The notes: generated by a model not told the origin, from the sequence alone. DNA of 64,000 bases from Aptenodytes patagonicus (GCF_965638725.1 NC_134951.1:4340001-4404000), one strand, 5' to 3'. Shown: positions 23,901-37,799, counted from the first letter of the stretch. Made by a program: numbers and translations.

Positions 23901-26900
23901 ATACCCTGGACATATCAAACACATCTAGGGTCCCTGGTGTGTGAACCACATCACATTACATTGGCAGCTAGACTTCATGCTGGTCTTGTCCTGCACCATG
24001 CTCCACTCCACCTGTGAAACCCACTATGCTCCTGGTCTCATAGCCTGCTGCAGCTTATTTGCTCTCTGGGCAGAAAAAGATTTCATTTTATATGGTCTGA
24101 ATCTGCAAATCCCTCATTTCTCTCAATTTTTTTGCAAAATGATGTTCTTTGCCCTATGGCAAACGGCCACAGCACAGCTTGTGTCTGCACATCTAAGCTC
24201 TCCCCGCCAGCTGCACGGCCACATCCAGATGTCTGCTGCGAATGGTCGCTGGCATGTGCCCACCTCCAAACTGTGCCAAGGAATAGCTTGGGGAAGCGTT
24301 AGTTTGCTGATAGCATGGGTGGGTATCTGCTAATGCCTGAGCCTGAGCCTCACATGATTTGATTTATTTGTATAGATACAGCCTCCAAATCCAGACCCGC
24401 TTTCGCTTCCTAGCACGCCGCTGGAGCTGGGCTGTGGCAGGGCGATGGTATCTTTCACTCCACAGGAGGTGGAGGAGCAGCCACGTGAGCGGGCTGAACA
24501 CGACCCCCTTTCTCCTGCATGGGGGGTGAAGGGAGAGCCCTGCGTGCAGGGGGTTGCTTTGGTTTGCATGGGATTGCTAGGGAGGTAAGGGACAACCTGG
24601 ATCTAAAGGGCTTGCCCAAGGCTATGAGATCTCAGCTTCCCGAAGCAGGAGCCCATCTGACCACCGTTCTGCTCCTGATTACAAAGCTCCATTTACAATG
24701 GCGTTTTTAGGGCAGGAGCGGAGGATTTAGTCTCCGTCTGGCGCTCTCTGCCAGACAAACACTGGCCTGTTGCCTGGGAACAGCAAACAAATTCCAGCGA
24801 GGCGGACGTTCATGCCATGCTTTGATCAACTAACATCTCCAGTGATTCATGAGGCTTGTGCTGGTTGACAGACTGACCAGGCATGAGGGTAGGGCTCTAT
24901 CGTGGCTGTCCGTATGACTGCAAAGACACAAAGTGTACCTCCAAAGACCCAAAATATACCTCCCATGATGCCTGGATGGTTTCTGTGTCTCCCTTAGGAG
25001 CTGGTATAGGTCTGCTGGGGTAGTACTGAAGAACCCGTATTTTTGTAGCCATCTAAGTTCTGTCTGGTACAGGTAGCTGGAGTTAAAGGCTTAACCAAGC
25101 CTTTCCCATAAAAATTCTCCTCTTCATTTGGCTTTTTCCCATACGGGCAAAAACTTAACGTCTTTTCAGAGTGGACAACTAATCTGATTTAAATTCTCAC
25201 CGGCCTGCATCTCTTAAGAGATGGTAGACTTCACCTTCTCATTTCTTCTGCTGTTCTGGCTTCCCCCTTAGCTTGCCTGACTGTCCTCTCTACTCCTACA
25301 TGCAATCCTGCAGGTAGCAGGTTGGATTCAGATGAACTCCACTGACCGCATATCGGTCTACACTCTGGGAAACGGTCCCAGCTGGGCAGGACTGCTTGTC
25401 ACCGGTGGAGGTCCTCTGGCTGCAGCAAAGGGTCACCCTGGGGATGACTTTTGCCGAGTGTCTCAAACAAGGCATGTTTTTTGGCTTTTGGATATAAAGG
25501 GTTGGAAAATGGTGTTTGAGGGCCTGTAGGAGTGAGGTCTCATGGTGAACGAAAACCCTCAGGCGAACAGCTCTGTGCTGAGTGGATGAACATGGTTACT
25601 CAGGCAGAGGACTTCAGTGCTTCCTCCTCCCTTGGGTTACAGGATACAACAAGCTGGGGGTAATTAATCTAAGCAGCATTCCCTATCATACACTTACACC
25701 AAAGCATCTTATACTGCTGTTTAAGCAGCTCCTCATGAGCTGTGCTGGTGGCTGGGTGCTGTGCCCCAGGTGAGTTGACAGGTCAAGAAACCATGGGGAA
25801 CAGTTGTGTAGGGTTGATGGACTGGAGGGTGCCATTCTCCACCCTCCACCATGTCCTCGGTGCTTTCTCTCTCCTCCCTCTTTGTCAGACCAGGTAGCTG
25901 GAAAGGGAATTCAGTTCATCTTATTCATCAGGCAGAAATGATGATGGATTATTGTTGCTTTTTTTTTTTTGTTGGGTTGTGTTTTGGGATTTTTTAGGGT
26001 TATTTCCAACCAGATCAGCAAGCAAGGGAACACACAGCCAGGGGAGAGTGGGACCATGCCTTTTAGCAGCAGCCTGCTTTTACATGGGACAATGTTGCCT
26101 ATAAACTGTCTGAGCATTTCCACCTTCCCTGATTGAAATTTGGCTGGCCAACAGGTCCAAAAATGTACAGGGGGCAGAAGGCCCAGCAACTGGCAGGGAG
26201 ATTTACAAGGTGAGCTACATGAGCCCATATGTTTCACTTTCTTAGGAAACCAGGCTATAAATGTGGTGGCTAAGTGTCCCCCAGATAAGAGGCACGAATC
26301 ATGAACTTTGTGGACAGATGTGAGAAATAAACTGTTTGATTTGGAAAGGCGCCTTGATTTAAAAGCTTCCCTGTGCTACACTCGTACATCAGCGTGCGTC
26401 GGAGAGCCGGGATGGATCTGGGGAGGAATTTGGCTCTGGGTTCAGCCCCGTCTCTGTTTTCAGCGGCGGTTCCCAAGCCGACAGCCGGCTCTGGCTAATC
26501 CGGCTCTCCTGATGGTTCATCCAACTGCAGGGTATCTCCAGGGGAGCGCTGGCGTCTCCCTACGTGAGCTGGTGTTCCGGACTGTGTTATGACGACCCGA
26601 GGAGAATAGCTGGGCTGCTCGGGGGAGAATGGAGTCGCTCGGATGAATTAATTGTTGGACCTCTGGCAATGGGTCCTGACCCTGGTGAGGTCAATGGGAA
26701 TTTTCCTGTTTGATTCATCACAGCAAGAATTTCATCTCCCAGGGAGGACTTTTCCCTGGCTCTGACCAACGCCTCGGCTAATTGGCATACCTCTCTCATT
26801 ACATCATTGTTTTCTTGCTTTCACAGAAATGATTGACCCAGAGAGAAATATTTTACCTGGAAAGGGAGACCAAGAGCAAACTGAAAAAGGCAGGGTGTGT

Positions 26901-27682
26901 GTCAAAATTTCATGCTGAAAAAACACAGAAGGGCTAAGAGTGGATCTGGACAGCTAGTGGATTTAGCCTGATGCAGCTCATAGACAGAAAGCTGTTAGGT
27001 GCCAACACGCTAATTGCTTTGGGATTATTACTGGGTGATTGCAGAGGAAAGGAGGAGCGCCAGAAATGCTGTGCATGGATAAGGAGAGCAGCCTGTCAAG
27101 GGCAATGGTACACAACTTTCAGATCCCTTCCCACCACGTTTAAAACAAGCAAGCCTGGGCTCTTCCTTGGTCTTGCTGCACTGTGGAAGAGGGGTGAACC
27201 CAGGAGAGCCCTACTGGGTTTTGCATTTTCTGGTCTAGGTGGGGCAGGCATGGCTAATGGACAGCACATTTCTGCTATGAATCCCATGGGCAAAGGGGTC
27301 TGCATGCATGTGGGGAATCCCTGCTCCTTTTCTCTGCCTTATTTCTCGTGCCAGCCCTTCCCAGTGCCTATAAGAACCTGGCACAGCCTGGAAATGAAGA
27401 GTAGCATAGGGCTTGCCTGAGAAACACAGACTTTCATGTCAAACCAGGTAGCTTTTGCCCCAAAAGCGATGGAAAAAAGGCTGCCCCATTGCAAGTGTTT
27501 TCTCTGGGAAGGGAAATAAAGAGACAGAACCACCCTGCTCTAGCCGCCCCGCTCTGCTGGGAAGGTGTGGGCTGCTGTGTTCACTCCTGGTTAGTGGGAG
27601 AGCGTGCAGCCCACCTCTGGCAGCTTTGCTGAGTGTCAGCAGGAGTCACAGACGGGCACTTGCTGTTATGTTAAACTTCAGG
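20943..27682. other. AvBD13-AvBD12 intergenic region
   Basis: No exon of a known gene was recognised. I looked for further defensin exons (a CC pair preceded by four spaced cysteines, or a hydrophobic Met-initiated exon with a phase-1 donor) and found none. A segment at about 23.69-23.95 kb is reminiscent of degenerate avian LTR-like repeats and is listed separately. Confidence 0.55.
23690..23955. repeat. Possible degenerate avian LTR-like repeat
   Basis: The word content ('gagacgtctaaatgctcact', 'catggagatctggcac', 'gtcagtcacctaaag') resembles old repeats I have seen in bird sequence. I cannot define its ends or name the family. Similar wording recurs at about 41.7-42.3 and 50.8-51.1 kb. 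Identification is tentative. Confidence 0.3.
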
Positions 27683-27688
27683 TTTATT
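27683..27688 (-). promoter_or_regulatory. Putative AvBD12 polyadenylation signal AATAAA
   Basis: AATAAA on the minus strand, about 300 bases downstream of the AvBD12 stop codon. This is the first canonical hexamer I found in the 3' direction. Confidence 0.4.
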
Positions 27689-27986
27689 GCTTTCAGGTAA
27701 GGAGAAAGGCAATTTCTCACCTGTGCATGACAGGTAACAACCAGATGCCAAAAGGGGCAATATATAGTCTGGGTGGCCCCAATTTGTTCTTGTCACAGTG
27801 TTACCTAGAAAGTCACAGCAAAAGCAAAAAGCAAGGTGTGAAGTTCACAAGTGAATCCACAGCCCTGTTCTCCCAGGGGAGCAACAGTCACAGAAAGGCA
27901 CAACATTTCCTTCCCAACAGCAGCTCGTTCCTTGTCAGTGGAGCCTGCAGCTCTCCACATGCTGCATTTTCCTCCTTTGGAAATCT

Positions 27987-28797
27987 TCAGCTCTTTGCGG
28001 TAGTGGGTGACAAACTTTTACAACAGAGAATGATGGGCTCAAAGCAGTACCTAGCCAGATATTCACCAGAAATGCAGTTTCCGACCCGGCACAAGCCCCC
28101 TTCGTGGTTACAGCTGTCCGGTCCATGAGCATCTCCTGTACAAAGAAGCAGAAAGTTGGTGGGTAAAATGCGTGGGGCTTCCTCTGGCACCATGTGCCTG
28201 GCCAGCCAAGCCAGGTCTGCGAGTGTGCACGGAGCTTGGGCATGCACGGCTGCAAAGAGCACACCGGGGATCCCCGGCCCAAAGGACAGCTTCAGACATC
28301 TGTTAAAAAACCCAGGTTGCAGAGCCAGCCTCACTCAAGAAACATTTTATCATGTGGTTGTTTTTTCAGGACGTTGGCAAAGACCGTGCACGGGAGGTCA
28401 GAGCGGTTGTTCTCGCCCTACCAAGGAGGCAACGGCAGCCTGAGAAAAGGCAGAAACATTTTCCCAGAGCACAGGACATCTCCTCTAGGGCTTCTCCAAC
28501 CAGCCCGCTCCTAGAAAGCCACTGATGTGCCCCATTTTCACCGCTTCTTCCCTGCTCATTTTTTGCATTACCCCAAGGGATTAAATCATGCATTTTGCCA
28601 AAGTGTCTGACCCACTGTCTCATCCAGAAACCTGAGGGTACCTTTCCCCCTCAGTACCTATAATATTTTGATTTGATTACACACTGAGGAAAGATTATTC
28701 CTGTTCCCAGATACCTCTGTTTACCACCCTCGGCCTTCCTGGTCTTACCGTGACCGCTCAGGGAGACGAAGATTAAAATGAACCAAAGGATCCCCAT
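27987..28797 (-). CDS. AvBD12: Avian beta-defensin 12 (two coding exons)
   Basis: Predicted CDS is join of exon 28749-28797 and exon 27987-28135 on the minus strand, giving 65 residues, the same length as chicken AvBD12. Exon one starts MGILWFILIFVSLSGH, a compact signal peptide comparable with the chicken form (MRNLCF...ISLLAHG), and ends in a phase-1 donor (CACG|GTAAGA). The 613-bp intron ends TTCTTTGTACAG. Exon two reads DAHGPDSCNHEGGLCRVGNC and onward to CFEPIILCC and a short SLSPTTAKS tail, giving C-x6-C-x4-C-x9-C-x6-CC. The tail is encoded in the same exon as the defensin domain, matching the known fusion of the last two exons in this family member. By my count the mature region has five acidic and four basic residues, so it is near neutral or slightly acidic, unlike most defensins. 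Role: secreted host-defence peptide. Confidence 0.95.
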
Positions 28798-30916
28798 TGC
28801 TTTGGTCCTGCTGGAAAGTCACAGGGCTCAGCGTGAGATTTTGCAGAAGTCTCTGCGTGCTGCTGGCATGCTGGATGGCATCCGGGAAGAGAGAGGGAGT
28901 AGGCAGGAGTTAATTATATTCCAGTCTCGGGAGTAACATTTGCGGCTGAGAAACCCTCTGTGTCGTTCTGACCCAGTGCTGCAGCTCCAAACAATGTTGA
29001 CTTGCTTTACGTTTGCTGGTTATCGGCTTCCCTGATTCGTCTCCCTGGCAGCTGGCATTTTGGACTGGTAGATTGCCAGCTGCAGGCAGCTCGGTGGAAA
29101 AAGAGGCTCAGGGGGATCCTCTGCCCTTCACCTGCAGCCAGCAAAGTCCCCGGGGAGCTGATGGGTGGGAGGGTGGCAACCTGCAAGGAAAGACTCCTGA
29201 GGGAGCTGCAAGGAGGAGAACCGTGCAGGCTAGGAGTGATTCATTTTTTATCTGAGCTCGTGTGAATATTTTCTCCAGCTGAAACCTGGGTGTGATTTTT
29301 TCCTGCCAAAAATGCCATTCCGGCTTTGGCTTCCGAGGAATTTGGGAGGCTTCATTCCTGAGCATGATGAGCACACAGCACTGGTGGAGGAGGTGGCCGG
29401 TTAGCTCAGCAATGCACCACTTGGCGGTAATTATCTGATAGATATGCAGCTCTTGCTGTAAAATCAGCCTGTGATATTCCAGCTACCCTCGCCTGGCTGC
29501 TGCCCCTGCCTGGTCCTGTTTGCTGTCCCTTCAGCTGTGTTAATGTAACTGTTTGTGTGAAGACATCCTAAACTGGATAGTTGAAAGATCGAGGTTAAAA
29601 ATTCCCTTCCCCCTCAAAAAATGTAGATCAGATGCACTTGATAGAGTCAAAGTTTGCTGTCCTGGATCAGCAGGCACGAAAATCTTCATTTATGTCCCTT
29701 GAGATGCTTAGGCATTGTGGATTTCTGCATGAGTGACAGTGGCAGACAAGACACTCTAGAAGCCCGACATGATACCCTGGGTCATCTCAAGTGACACCAG
29801 GGTCCAGCTGTGGGCAACTGAGTCTGGCCCTAAAGCCAAGAAGGACAAAAGACAGATTTTTCTTTCTCTAGGCTCAGATGGGTTAAAGTATCTTGTTCAA
29901 AGGCTGACCAGTCCTGATCTAGAGCAGTCAAGTGCTGGCAAACCCCTCATTTTCCTTGTCCACTTATTCTCATTACTCCATTACTCCATGGTCACCTGCT
30001 GGACCAGAAATAGGTCCAACCACCCTCTTGGAGTGAGAACTAGTCCCTTAGGAGTGGGATTGTTCCCTTGGGTCTACAGCAAGGAGCTGGTCTGGGACCT
30101 TTACACAACTGTTTGCACATCATAGTGTTTGGACTTGCCTCTCTGGGCTATGTGGTGGACAAACCTGCAAGGCAGGTCTGGCCAAAGAGCTCGCAGCTGT
30201 GGACCTTTTCATGCTAGAGAGATACTGATCTCGGAGGAACAGCAGAGTCAGCAGATAACATAATAATGCTGCAGTCTGATAGTAATTTCCAGGTGAGCCT
30301 GCTCAGGTTTTGCAAAGGAGAGAATTTTTCTACCGCCTCTCCCCAGGCCATTTTTCTGGATGTGTTGCTTTTTCAGTGCATTTCCACTCCAACAGAGGGG
30401 TGTGGGCTTCATTTTTCCCTGTAGCCCCCTCCCAAACAACATTGCTCCCCTTTCCTCATCCTCTTCGTGCCTTGTAACTGATGACAAGGCTCGGCTGGTC
30501 CCACACGTCGCTGTGTGCTGTATCCTCATCTCCCTTTTGTGAGGGTGAGATGTACCCTCTCTTGAAAGGGTTGCAGGACTGCTTGCTGCTCCTTGCTATC
30601 TCGGAGACTGGAAGGTGCGTGGTAGGTCAGGACCCTTTGCATGCTGCCCCACGTGCTGGTCCACTCACTAAGGATACAGGGAAGTGAAACAACCCAGGAG
30701 CTGAAAGAGTTTTCTTGCCTGTGGCCCGTGACAGTGTGGATCAGGTCAGCCTTGCAAAGAGAGTTTGGAGGGTCTTTTGTGATCTTTTGGAGGGTGCACA
30801 TCTGGACATCTTTTGTGTCTGAATGACGGGACAAAAGCTTGTGTGGAAGGAGCAGGACATATTGCAGTCTTGCCAAAAACAAACCCCTCACCTCTTTGCT
30901 TTTTGCCTGTGTGAAA
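28798..30916. other. Intergenic region upstream of AvBD12
   Basis: No exon or tRNA was recognised. A weak TATAAT-like string lies on the minus strand at about 28.91 kb, roughly 120 bp upstream of the AvBD12 start codon. It is less convincing than the TATAAA boxes of AvBD13 and AvBD11. Confidence 0.5.
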
Positions 30917-31590
30917 TCATAGAATCATAGAATAGTTTGGGTTGGAAGGGACCTCTAAAGGTCATCTAGTCCAACCCCCCTGCCGTGGGCAGGGACATCT
31001 GCAACTCGATCAGGTTGCTCAGAGCCCCGTCCAACCTGACCTGGAATGTTTCCAGGGATGGGGCATCCACCACCTCTCTGGGCAACCTGGGCCAGTGTTT
31101 CACCACCCTCAGCATAAAAAATTCCTTCCTTAGATCTAGTCTAAATCTACCCCCTTTTAGTTTAAAGCCATTCCCCCTTGTCCTGTCGCAACAGGCCCTG
31201 CTAAAAAGTTTGCCACCATCTTTCTTATAAGCCCCCTTTAAGTACTGAAAGGCTGCAAGAAGGTCTCCCCAAAGCCTTCTCTCCTCCAGGCTGAACAACC
31301 CCAACTCTCTCAGCCTTTCTTCAGAGGAGAGGTGTTCCATCCCCCTGATCATTTTCGGGGCCCTCCTCTGGACCCGCTTCAACAGGTCCGTGTCTTTCTT
31401 CTGCTGAGGGCTCCAGAGCTGGACGCAGTGCTGCAGGTGGGGTCTCAGCAGAGCAGAGCAGAGGGGCAGAATCACCTCCCTCGACCTGCTGGCCACGCTG
31501 CTTTGGATGCAGCCCAAATAATTATTTGCTTTTTGAGACAGCAGTTCCCAAAAGGGACTTGTCCCACTGATAGCACACACGTACCCGCAG
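30917..31590 (-). mobile_element. CR1 LINE, 5'-truncated, minus strand
   Basis: The inverted CR1 3' end opens at about 30917 with ATCATAGAATCATAGAATAG. It is followed by 'ggttggaagggacctctaaa' and an open minus-strand frame (about 30966-31580) encoding the C-terminal CR1 ORF2 segment, with words such as 'ALLRPHLQHCVQLWSPQ', 'LLKRVQRRAPKMIRG' and '[14 protein letters not shown]'. It is a different CR1 subfamily from the copies at 10.0, 32.6, 37.8, 44.1 and 45.6 kb, which use '[13 protein letters not shown]'. The catalytic core is missing. Confidence 0.93.
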
Positions 31591-32636
31591 CTTGTTAGAA
31601 ACAGTTAAAAATCAGGTTTGAGGGGACTTCTACAGTCCATCCCCCTGCCTAAAGCATGGCCATCTTAAAATCTGCATTCTCCCTAGGACACTATCGATTT
31701 ACAGTGCACCATACATGCACTATATACCTGTGGATATCTAAGTACTATCGCTGTTAATAGCATCTTCTCTGTGTTCCCTGGGCCAAGTGGTGTGGGCAGG
31801 CTCATCTTCATAGCGTGTGATTCTGCGTGTGGCTTTCCATACACAAGCACACAGCTGGTTCACTCCAGAGTGGAAACGGGGTGTAAATGGTTATGAATGC
31901 AGTACAGACAATCCAGTGCCCAACATCTCCATGCAAAGCAAGAGGTGGACCAATGTGTTGGTACAGATGCACCGTTGTGTTAACTCCAGGAGCTGCTAAT
32001 GCTAGATTTTGTAGCTGGACATGGGGGGGAAACATTTCTTTATGAAAACAGGGGCAGCAAAGGCGAGATACTCAGTGCCAGGGTATTCAGGGCAGTAACT
32101 CTTTACTTACATGGACAAGCAAGATCCTTTCTACCTCTTTGGCATAGTTGGGGTATACACCTCAATGAGCCCCTCCTCCTGCCCCCAGATAACCCAGGTC
32201 CATGGAGAGCAGCCAGCGATGGCTGCGTGTGTCTTAGGAAGGCTGGAGGAACATGGTGCCGGCTTTAAAACCACCTCATGACATAGCAGTCAGTGGATGC
32301 ACACCATCTGCAAATCTGAGCACGGCCCTTTTCATTTGGCATTGACCCAGGATCTTCTGAGAAATGATAAATGCTTGACTGGACAGCTGAAGCTGCTGGG
32401 ACCTTGTTCCCCACCAGTCTATGCGGCTGCTGAGCCATGGGGCTCTTTCACATCCCCAGGTCACTCCATGTTTCGGGTTTGCAACGTGCCTTTGCAGGTG
32501 GGTGAATTGCTCTCATGGGAGGGTTTACATCCATGGTTATGGTGACCTCGGTGGGTCCCTTGATGAGTTTCTTTGGGAACTGTGCAGACCATGTACCCTT
32601 TCCTGCGTGCTTTATCTGCACACAAGCCCTGTGGCT
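31591..32636. other. Unassigned sequence between two CR1 copies
   Basis: No exon or structured repeat was recognised between the two CR1 insertions. Confidence 0.5.
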
Positions 32637-32995
32637 CAGGGGAGACCTCATCGCTCTCTACAACCACCTGAAAGGAGGTTGTAGCGAGGTGGGGGTCGGT
32701 CTCTTCTCCCACGTAACTAGTGATAGGACGAGAGGAAATGGCCTCAAGTTGCGCCAGGGGAGGTTTAGATTGGACGTGAGGAAAAATGTCTTTACTGAAA
32801 GAGTGGTTAAAGATTGGACCAGGCTGCCCAGGGAAGTGGTGGAGTCCCCATCCCTGGAAGTATTTAAAAGACGAGTAGATGAGGCGCTTAGGGACATGGT
32901 TTAGTGGGCATGGTGGTGTTGGGTCGACGGTTGGACTCGGTGATCTTAGAGGTCTTTTCCAACCTTAATGATTCTATGATTCTATGATTCTATGA
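32637..32995 (+). mobile_element. CR1 LINE 3' fragment, plus strand
   Basis: It begins abruptly within the ORF2 C-terminus ('ctcaggggagacctcatcgc') and continues to the 3' end with an ATTCTATG-type tail ending at 32995. It is almost identical over its length to the 3' part of the 10-kb copy, so both come from the same young subfamily. The preceding sequence is unrelated, consistent with 5' truncation at insertion. Confidence 0.93.
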
Positions 32996-35900
32996 AATAA
33001 AGTGAGGATAAGAAAGAAAATGAAAGTAAGGCTCAATGGTGAGAGCCCATGTGTAAGACACAGGAAGACTTAGGTCTGACTTCTGATCTAAACTTTCTGG
33101 ATGCCTCTGAACTGTTGTCTGGAACCAGTGTCCTGGTTCACCAGTGCCCTGGACCGGTGTGAGGACAGTATCCTCACATTACCTCTGGAAGAACCTTTAT
33201 GCTCAACATGGGAGTAAATCACACATCAATTGATGTCAATTCACCTCCAAGTCTCAGGTGAGAAGGTGTCCTTTAGAAATGAATGAGAGGCACGCAAGAC
33301 ATGCCAAAGTAAGAAAGTAATTTCATTATCACTGTCATTATAATGTTGATTACGGACAAGGGAGCATTTCTTGAAGAAGATCCCAGGTTCCCACAGCTGA
33401 CGTACATGCTGGAATGGGACATTTTCAGGACACTACATCTTTTCCAGTTCCTCCTAATATATATGCTGGCAGCAGAGCATGGTGTAACGTTGACTGGTTG
33501 TCGCGCAGGACCATGGGCACTGTGTTGGCATATCCCAGGCACCCAAGCGTAGAGTGAGTCCTACATGGGCACATCGCTTAAAAAGACTCAGGGAGGTGAG
33601 AAACAGGCTTATGGAGGCTCCGGCCATGTGTCAGGGGACTGGACAAGAGAGGCTGTCTCTGGTGTGGTAGGGGGGGTGTATTTACATGTGGGAAAACTCA
33701 GTGGGAGCAGAGACTAAAGCCTATTTATTGACTTCGCTTAATTTCAGTGGGTCATGGGGTACGCTGTAAATCAGGTTATTTCATTAAAAACAAAACAAAA
33801 AAAATGTGGTGGGTTTTTTTTTAAATTCTAATTAGAAAAAGAATGTATTAATCTCCTTTCCTGCATTTTCCCTTTATCAAAGCTTCAACTCCTTCAATAT
33901 ACCTTTACTAGTAAACAAAAAAGGGCAAGACACAAGCATTGGGATTTGATCATCCAAACTGTGAAATGCTTAGCATATCCCTGGAAAGGTTTTTGTCCAG
34001 GCTAACTATTTCTCTCCCAAACAATTGCCAAGTGTGTCTGGGATCAGGGATCGCTTCCACCAGGCAGTCTGGATGTAGCCATCTGTTCCTGGAGGAGAAG
34101 AGAGGATGGACGTGGCCACATTATGATATTTGGCTTCAGGGCTAGAGAATAGGCCCTGAGACTGCTCAGTTTACTAGAACAGTTGTAGCAATTCAGATAC
34201 TGAATTGGCATGAAAATGTACCAAGTTTTCTGAGAGTGAGTTGCCAATTTGGAAGATATAAGGGTTGGGGAAGACCTGGGCTCTGCCCCCAGCTTGCACT
34301 GACTGGCAGTATGATCTTGGGCTTTGAAATCATCAGGAAAACTCAGGAGCTTAGGGTTAGACATGTGCCCAAATGCTTTGTGGAAGCAAAGCACAATTGT
34401 TTGCCCAAGGGTATGTCCGTCCTCTCGTTATTTGTGCATCTGGGTTTGATTTGCAAATGATTTCCCTGCTATCTTCCCTCCCATATTCTGTCTGTGTTCA
34501 TTGATCCCCATCCTTCCAAACTGCCCTCCCCCACTCCGGAAAAAGGAAGGAGACAGCCAAAACCATGTCAAAGTCCACACTGAGAATTTACTGACATAGA
34601 CCATCGAGCTCCAGCACCATAGCCTGGCTTCGCTCACTTTACAAACACAACATAGCCTCAGAGACAGCCAGAGCAAGCCCAACATTTGATTTGTGTCCAC
34701 ACTTCAGTAAAGTGCCTGAGTGGTGCAATGCACGTCATCCTTGACATCTCTCAAAGGCTTGTCTGATGCCTGCACCTCTAGATTTTGAGTTGGATTTGTT
34801 CTGGATAAAGACCACTGTGGATGTAGACATGGGGGGTCCCAAGGGGGAGTCAGTGTTGCTGTTACTCCTAGGCACGCTGGAAGTCTTTCTGTCTGAAGGA
34901 TGGTAAGATGTGCAGATGCTGAGCAGTGGGTGGCCAGATAGAAACACCTAGGCTATTAAGATTTTAAAATAAATTCTTCCTGGAAAATAACTTGCGATGG
35001 CACTAGGGAGAGGCGGAGGGGAAGGGATCAGAGAAGCAAAGCAGAAGGAGCTTTGTACCCCAAAATCCTTCTAGCAGGAATTTCTTTTAATGAAAGCAGA
35101 ACTACTATGTTTTTCAAGCCCAATCTAAAGTCTCAGGACAACTCTCCAACGGGTGACTCCTTTGCCAACTCTGAATATCTCTCTCTCTGTGCAGCATTTT
35201 AGTGCCTGTTGATAACGGGTAGCAATCTCATCTTCCCTGTAATAGCAATTGATCCTGAGGCTGCTGGACCAGCTATCCTGGTTGGGGGCATGACCTGTAA
35301 ACAGCTCAGCCGGGCACTCAGAGCCACCACTATTGATTAATTAAATATCACTTAAATCCTCCTACCCTAGGAAAGCCACGTAACTCATGGGGAGGAGTAG
35401 GCAGTGTTCGTGTCTGGCATGGTGTATGATGAGGGACATCTGGATATCTGAATGCCTGAGTCAGTGGGGAGGTGGTTCCTGACTCATTAAACTCTCTGCT
35501 GTCCGCAGACCATCAAGGATGTGTCAACAAGGTATTTTTCTCAACTTGCATCGAGCTTTGGAAGAGCCACTTTTGTTTCAGGTCTGGATAAAGGCTTGTG
35601 TGCTCAAACCGGTCCAGCTTTTCCAGCTGTGCCAGTTGGCTTTCTCTGTGTACAGACCTTGCTCTGCGCGTGTCATGCAACCATCAGAGCCATAGCAAAA
35701 TGGTGGAGTGACCGGAGAGCAGCCTCTCACCTGCAGACTCCCTCTGTGCTTCACTTCTTTATTAGCCATTTCCTTCAATAAAAAAGCTTAACTGTCCTTA
35801 ATCCGGTAAAGCAGCCAAGCGTAACAACAACACGGTGCTGGTAAGCAAGATCAGGCTAATCCAGAAGACTGTAACAGAGAGGTGGCTCTGCAAGCAGATG

Positions 35901-37799
35901 TTTCCCTCTGATGACTCCTCCACAGCACGACATCTGGCATCAGGGTGAGGCAGAAAGCCAGGGACAGCAGCTTCCTACAGACATAGTCTCTGTCACAGTT
36001 TTCTCAAAAAAACTCAGTTTCTTATGAAATTAAAGAAAATTGGCTTCTCCTACCCGCTTCTGAAGCAGACAAGCTATCGGTAGCATTGCTTCTCTTTCCA
36101 TGTCTTTCTGTTCTCACTTGTCCTTCTGAGACTCCTCCAGGAAGAGTTGCTGACATTAAAAACTCCAAAAATAATGCAGATCAACCAGTGTAGGCAGACC
36201 ATAAGCCTGGACTGGCATCTACTACGTAATGCTTATGTATTTGAGATTTTTTTTTCCCTGTGTGTAGTTACATAAATTGCCCTCCCTCTTCTCTAGCAAA
36301 AAATACGAAAGGCAGACAACAGTCAAAGCCAAAATGCTTAAAAAAATTCTCAAAGAATTTCTAAACCTTTCTTCCCCTTTAGTACTCCATCCTAGGTAAA
36401 AAAATGTGGCCTCAGGAAGGGTTCTGCTGTTTCCAGCTGCAAGCCACGCACACCTGTCTGATTTGTGATACAAACTCGGGGAACACCTACCTAAAATACT
36501 CCTTGAACTACCAGCAACAGACATGGCAGAAAACACCCTCAGAGACATTAAAAGAGTGCAAAGAATTTCTTGCAGCATGAATATTCCTAGGAGATAATGA
36601 ACTACATTAGTTTGAACGACTGATTGGAGATCTCACTTGAAGAGCGTTCACCTCCAATTACTAAGAATCCCTGTTAGGCTCTTGGTTGGTCACCTAGACT
36701 GTCACATGGAGCGGCGATGCTGCTACGGAAATAAAGTTTTCCCATTGGCGGAAGTCAATATCATTTTACACATCTTTAAAAAGGAAAAAAGTGTTAGACC
36801 AAGGTCATCTCACCTGTCTAAATGCTGGCTAAGAGGGAGGTCACTCTTTGGTCAGTGAGGGGTGAGTGTAATGACGTTGCCAGTGGATCTGTTCCTCTCT
36901 GTAGACCAGAAGAGCAGCCTAGGATGACTAGGATGATGGTTAACACACTGATTTAGAGAACGACCTCTCTGAAGTGTGTGGTGGGCACGTGAACAAGCCG
37001 TTTGCATTAGTTCAGGCCAGAGGAAAGGATATCTCAGCTGTTGAGAAACAGGATGATGGAAGTTTGCTGCTGCAGGGGGCTTTCTGTCCTGTGTGGGAAG
37101 GGTTTGAAATTCTTCCCATCCAACTAAGGTGCCACAGCTTGTGCTCCGAGGGTCATTGTTGGGTGGCTGGGAGTCGGATGCCACCCCTTCTCATTTTCCT
37201 CTGCAAAGATGTCCAGCTACTCAGCCTTCACCTGGATAAATTAGAAAGCCAGCAGTCGTGACTGGGAGCTGCTGAGCACATGGAGATGTGAACCAAACAC
37301 TTTTTTGTCTCCATTTTGAATGAAACTTCTGCAGTTAATAAATTCAAACTCACCACAGAGGGAAGCACAGACTGCATAAAATGGTTTTAGATAGGCGGTT
37401 TTAAATAGATTTGCCCACTCACACATGAAGACTTCCCACAGGTGGTACACTGTGCTCAAGTGGGTGCAGTTTATTGATAGAAATAGGGAGGCGGGGAAGA
37501 GCAGTGGACTGGCATCCTGCTTTGGAGAATGGGAGTTGAATAGCGTAGACATGGCCTGACCATGCCAGTTGGACAGTGCTTGTTTCTATCACTTTAATAG
37601 AAGGAAAAGACATCATGTTTCCTTCTATTAGGAAGGAAAGGAAGGAAGAAAGGAAGACGGAAAAGAGAGAGAGGTGAGGTTTGGATTATGAGGGGATGTG
37701 GTTTCTAAGGACGTTACAGCAAAGTTTCTGTGGATTTCTCTGTGTGGGTGTAATAGACATTCTACCTCTTTCCATACATATACGACTAGTAACCAAGTA
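32996..37799. other. AvBD12-AvBD11 intergenic region, right part
   Basis: No exon, RNA gene or young repeat was recognised. A short GGAA-rich purine patch lies at about 37.63-37.68 kb. I found no extra defensin exon on either strand. Confidence 0.5.
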
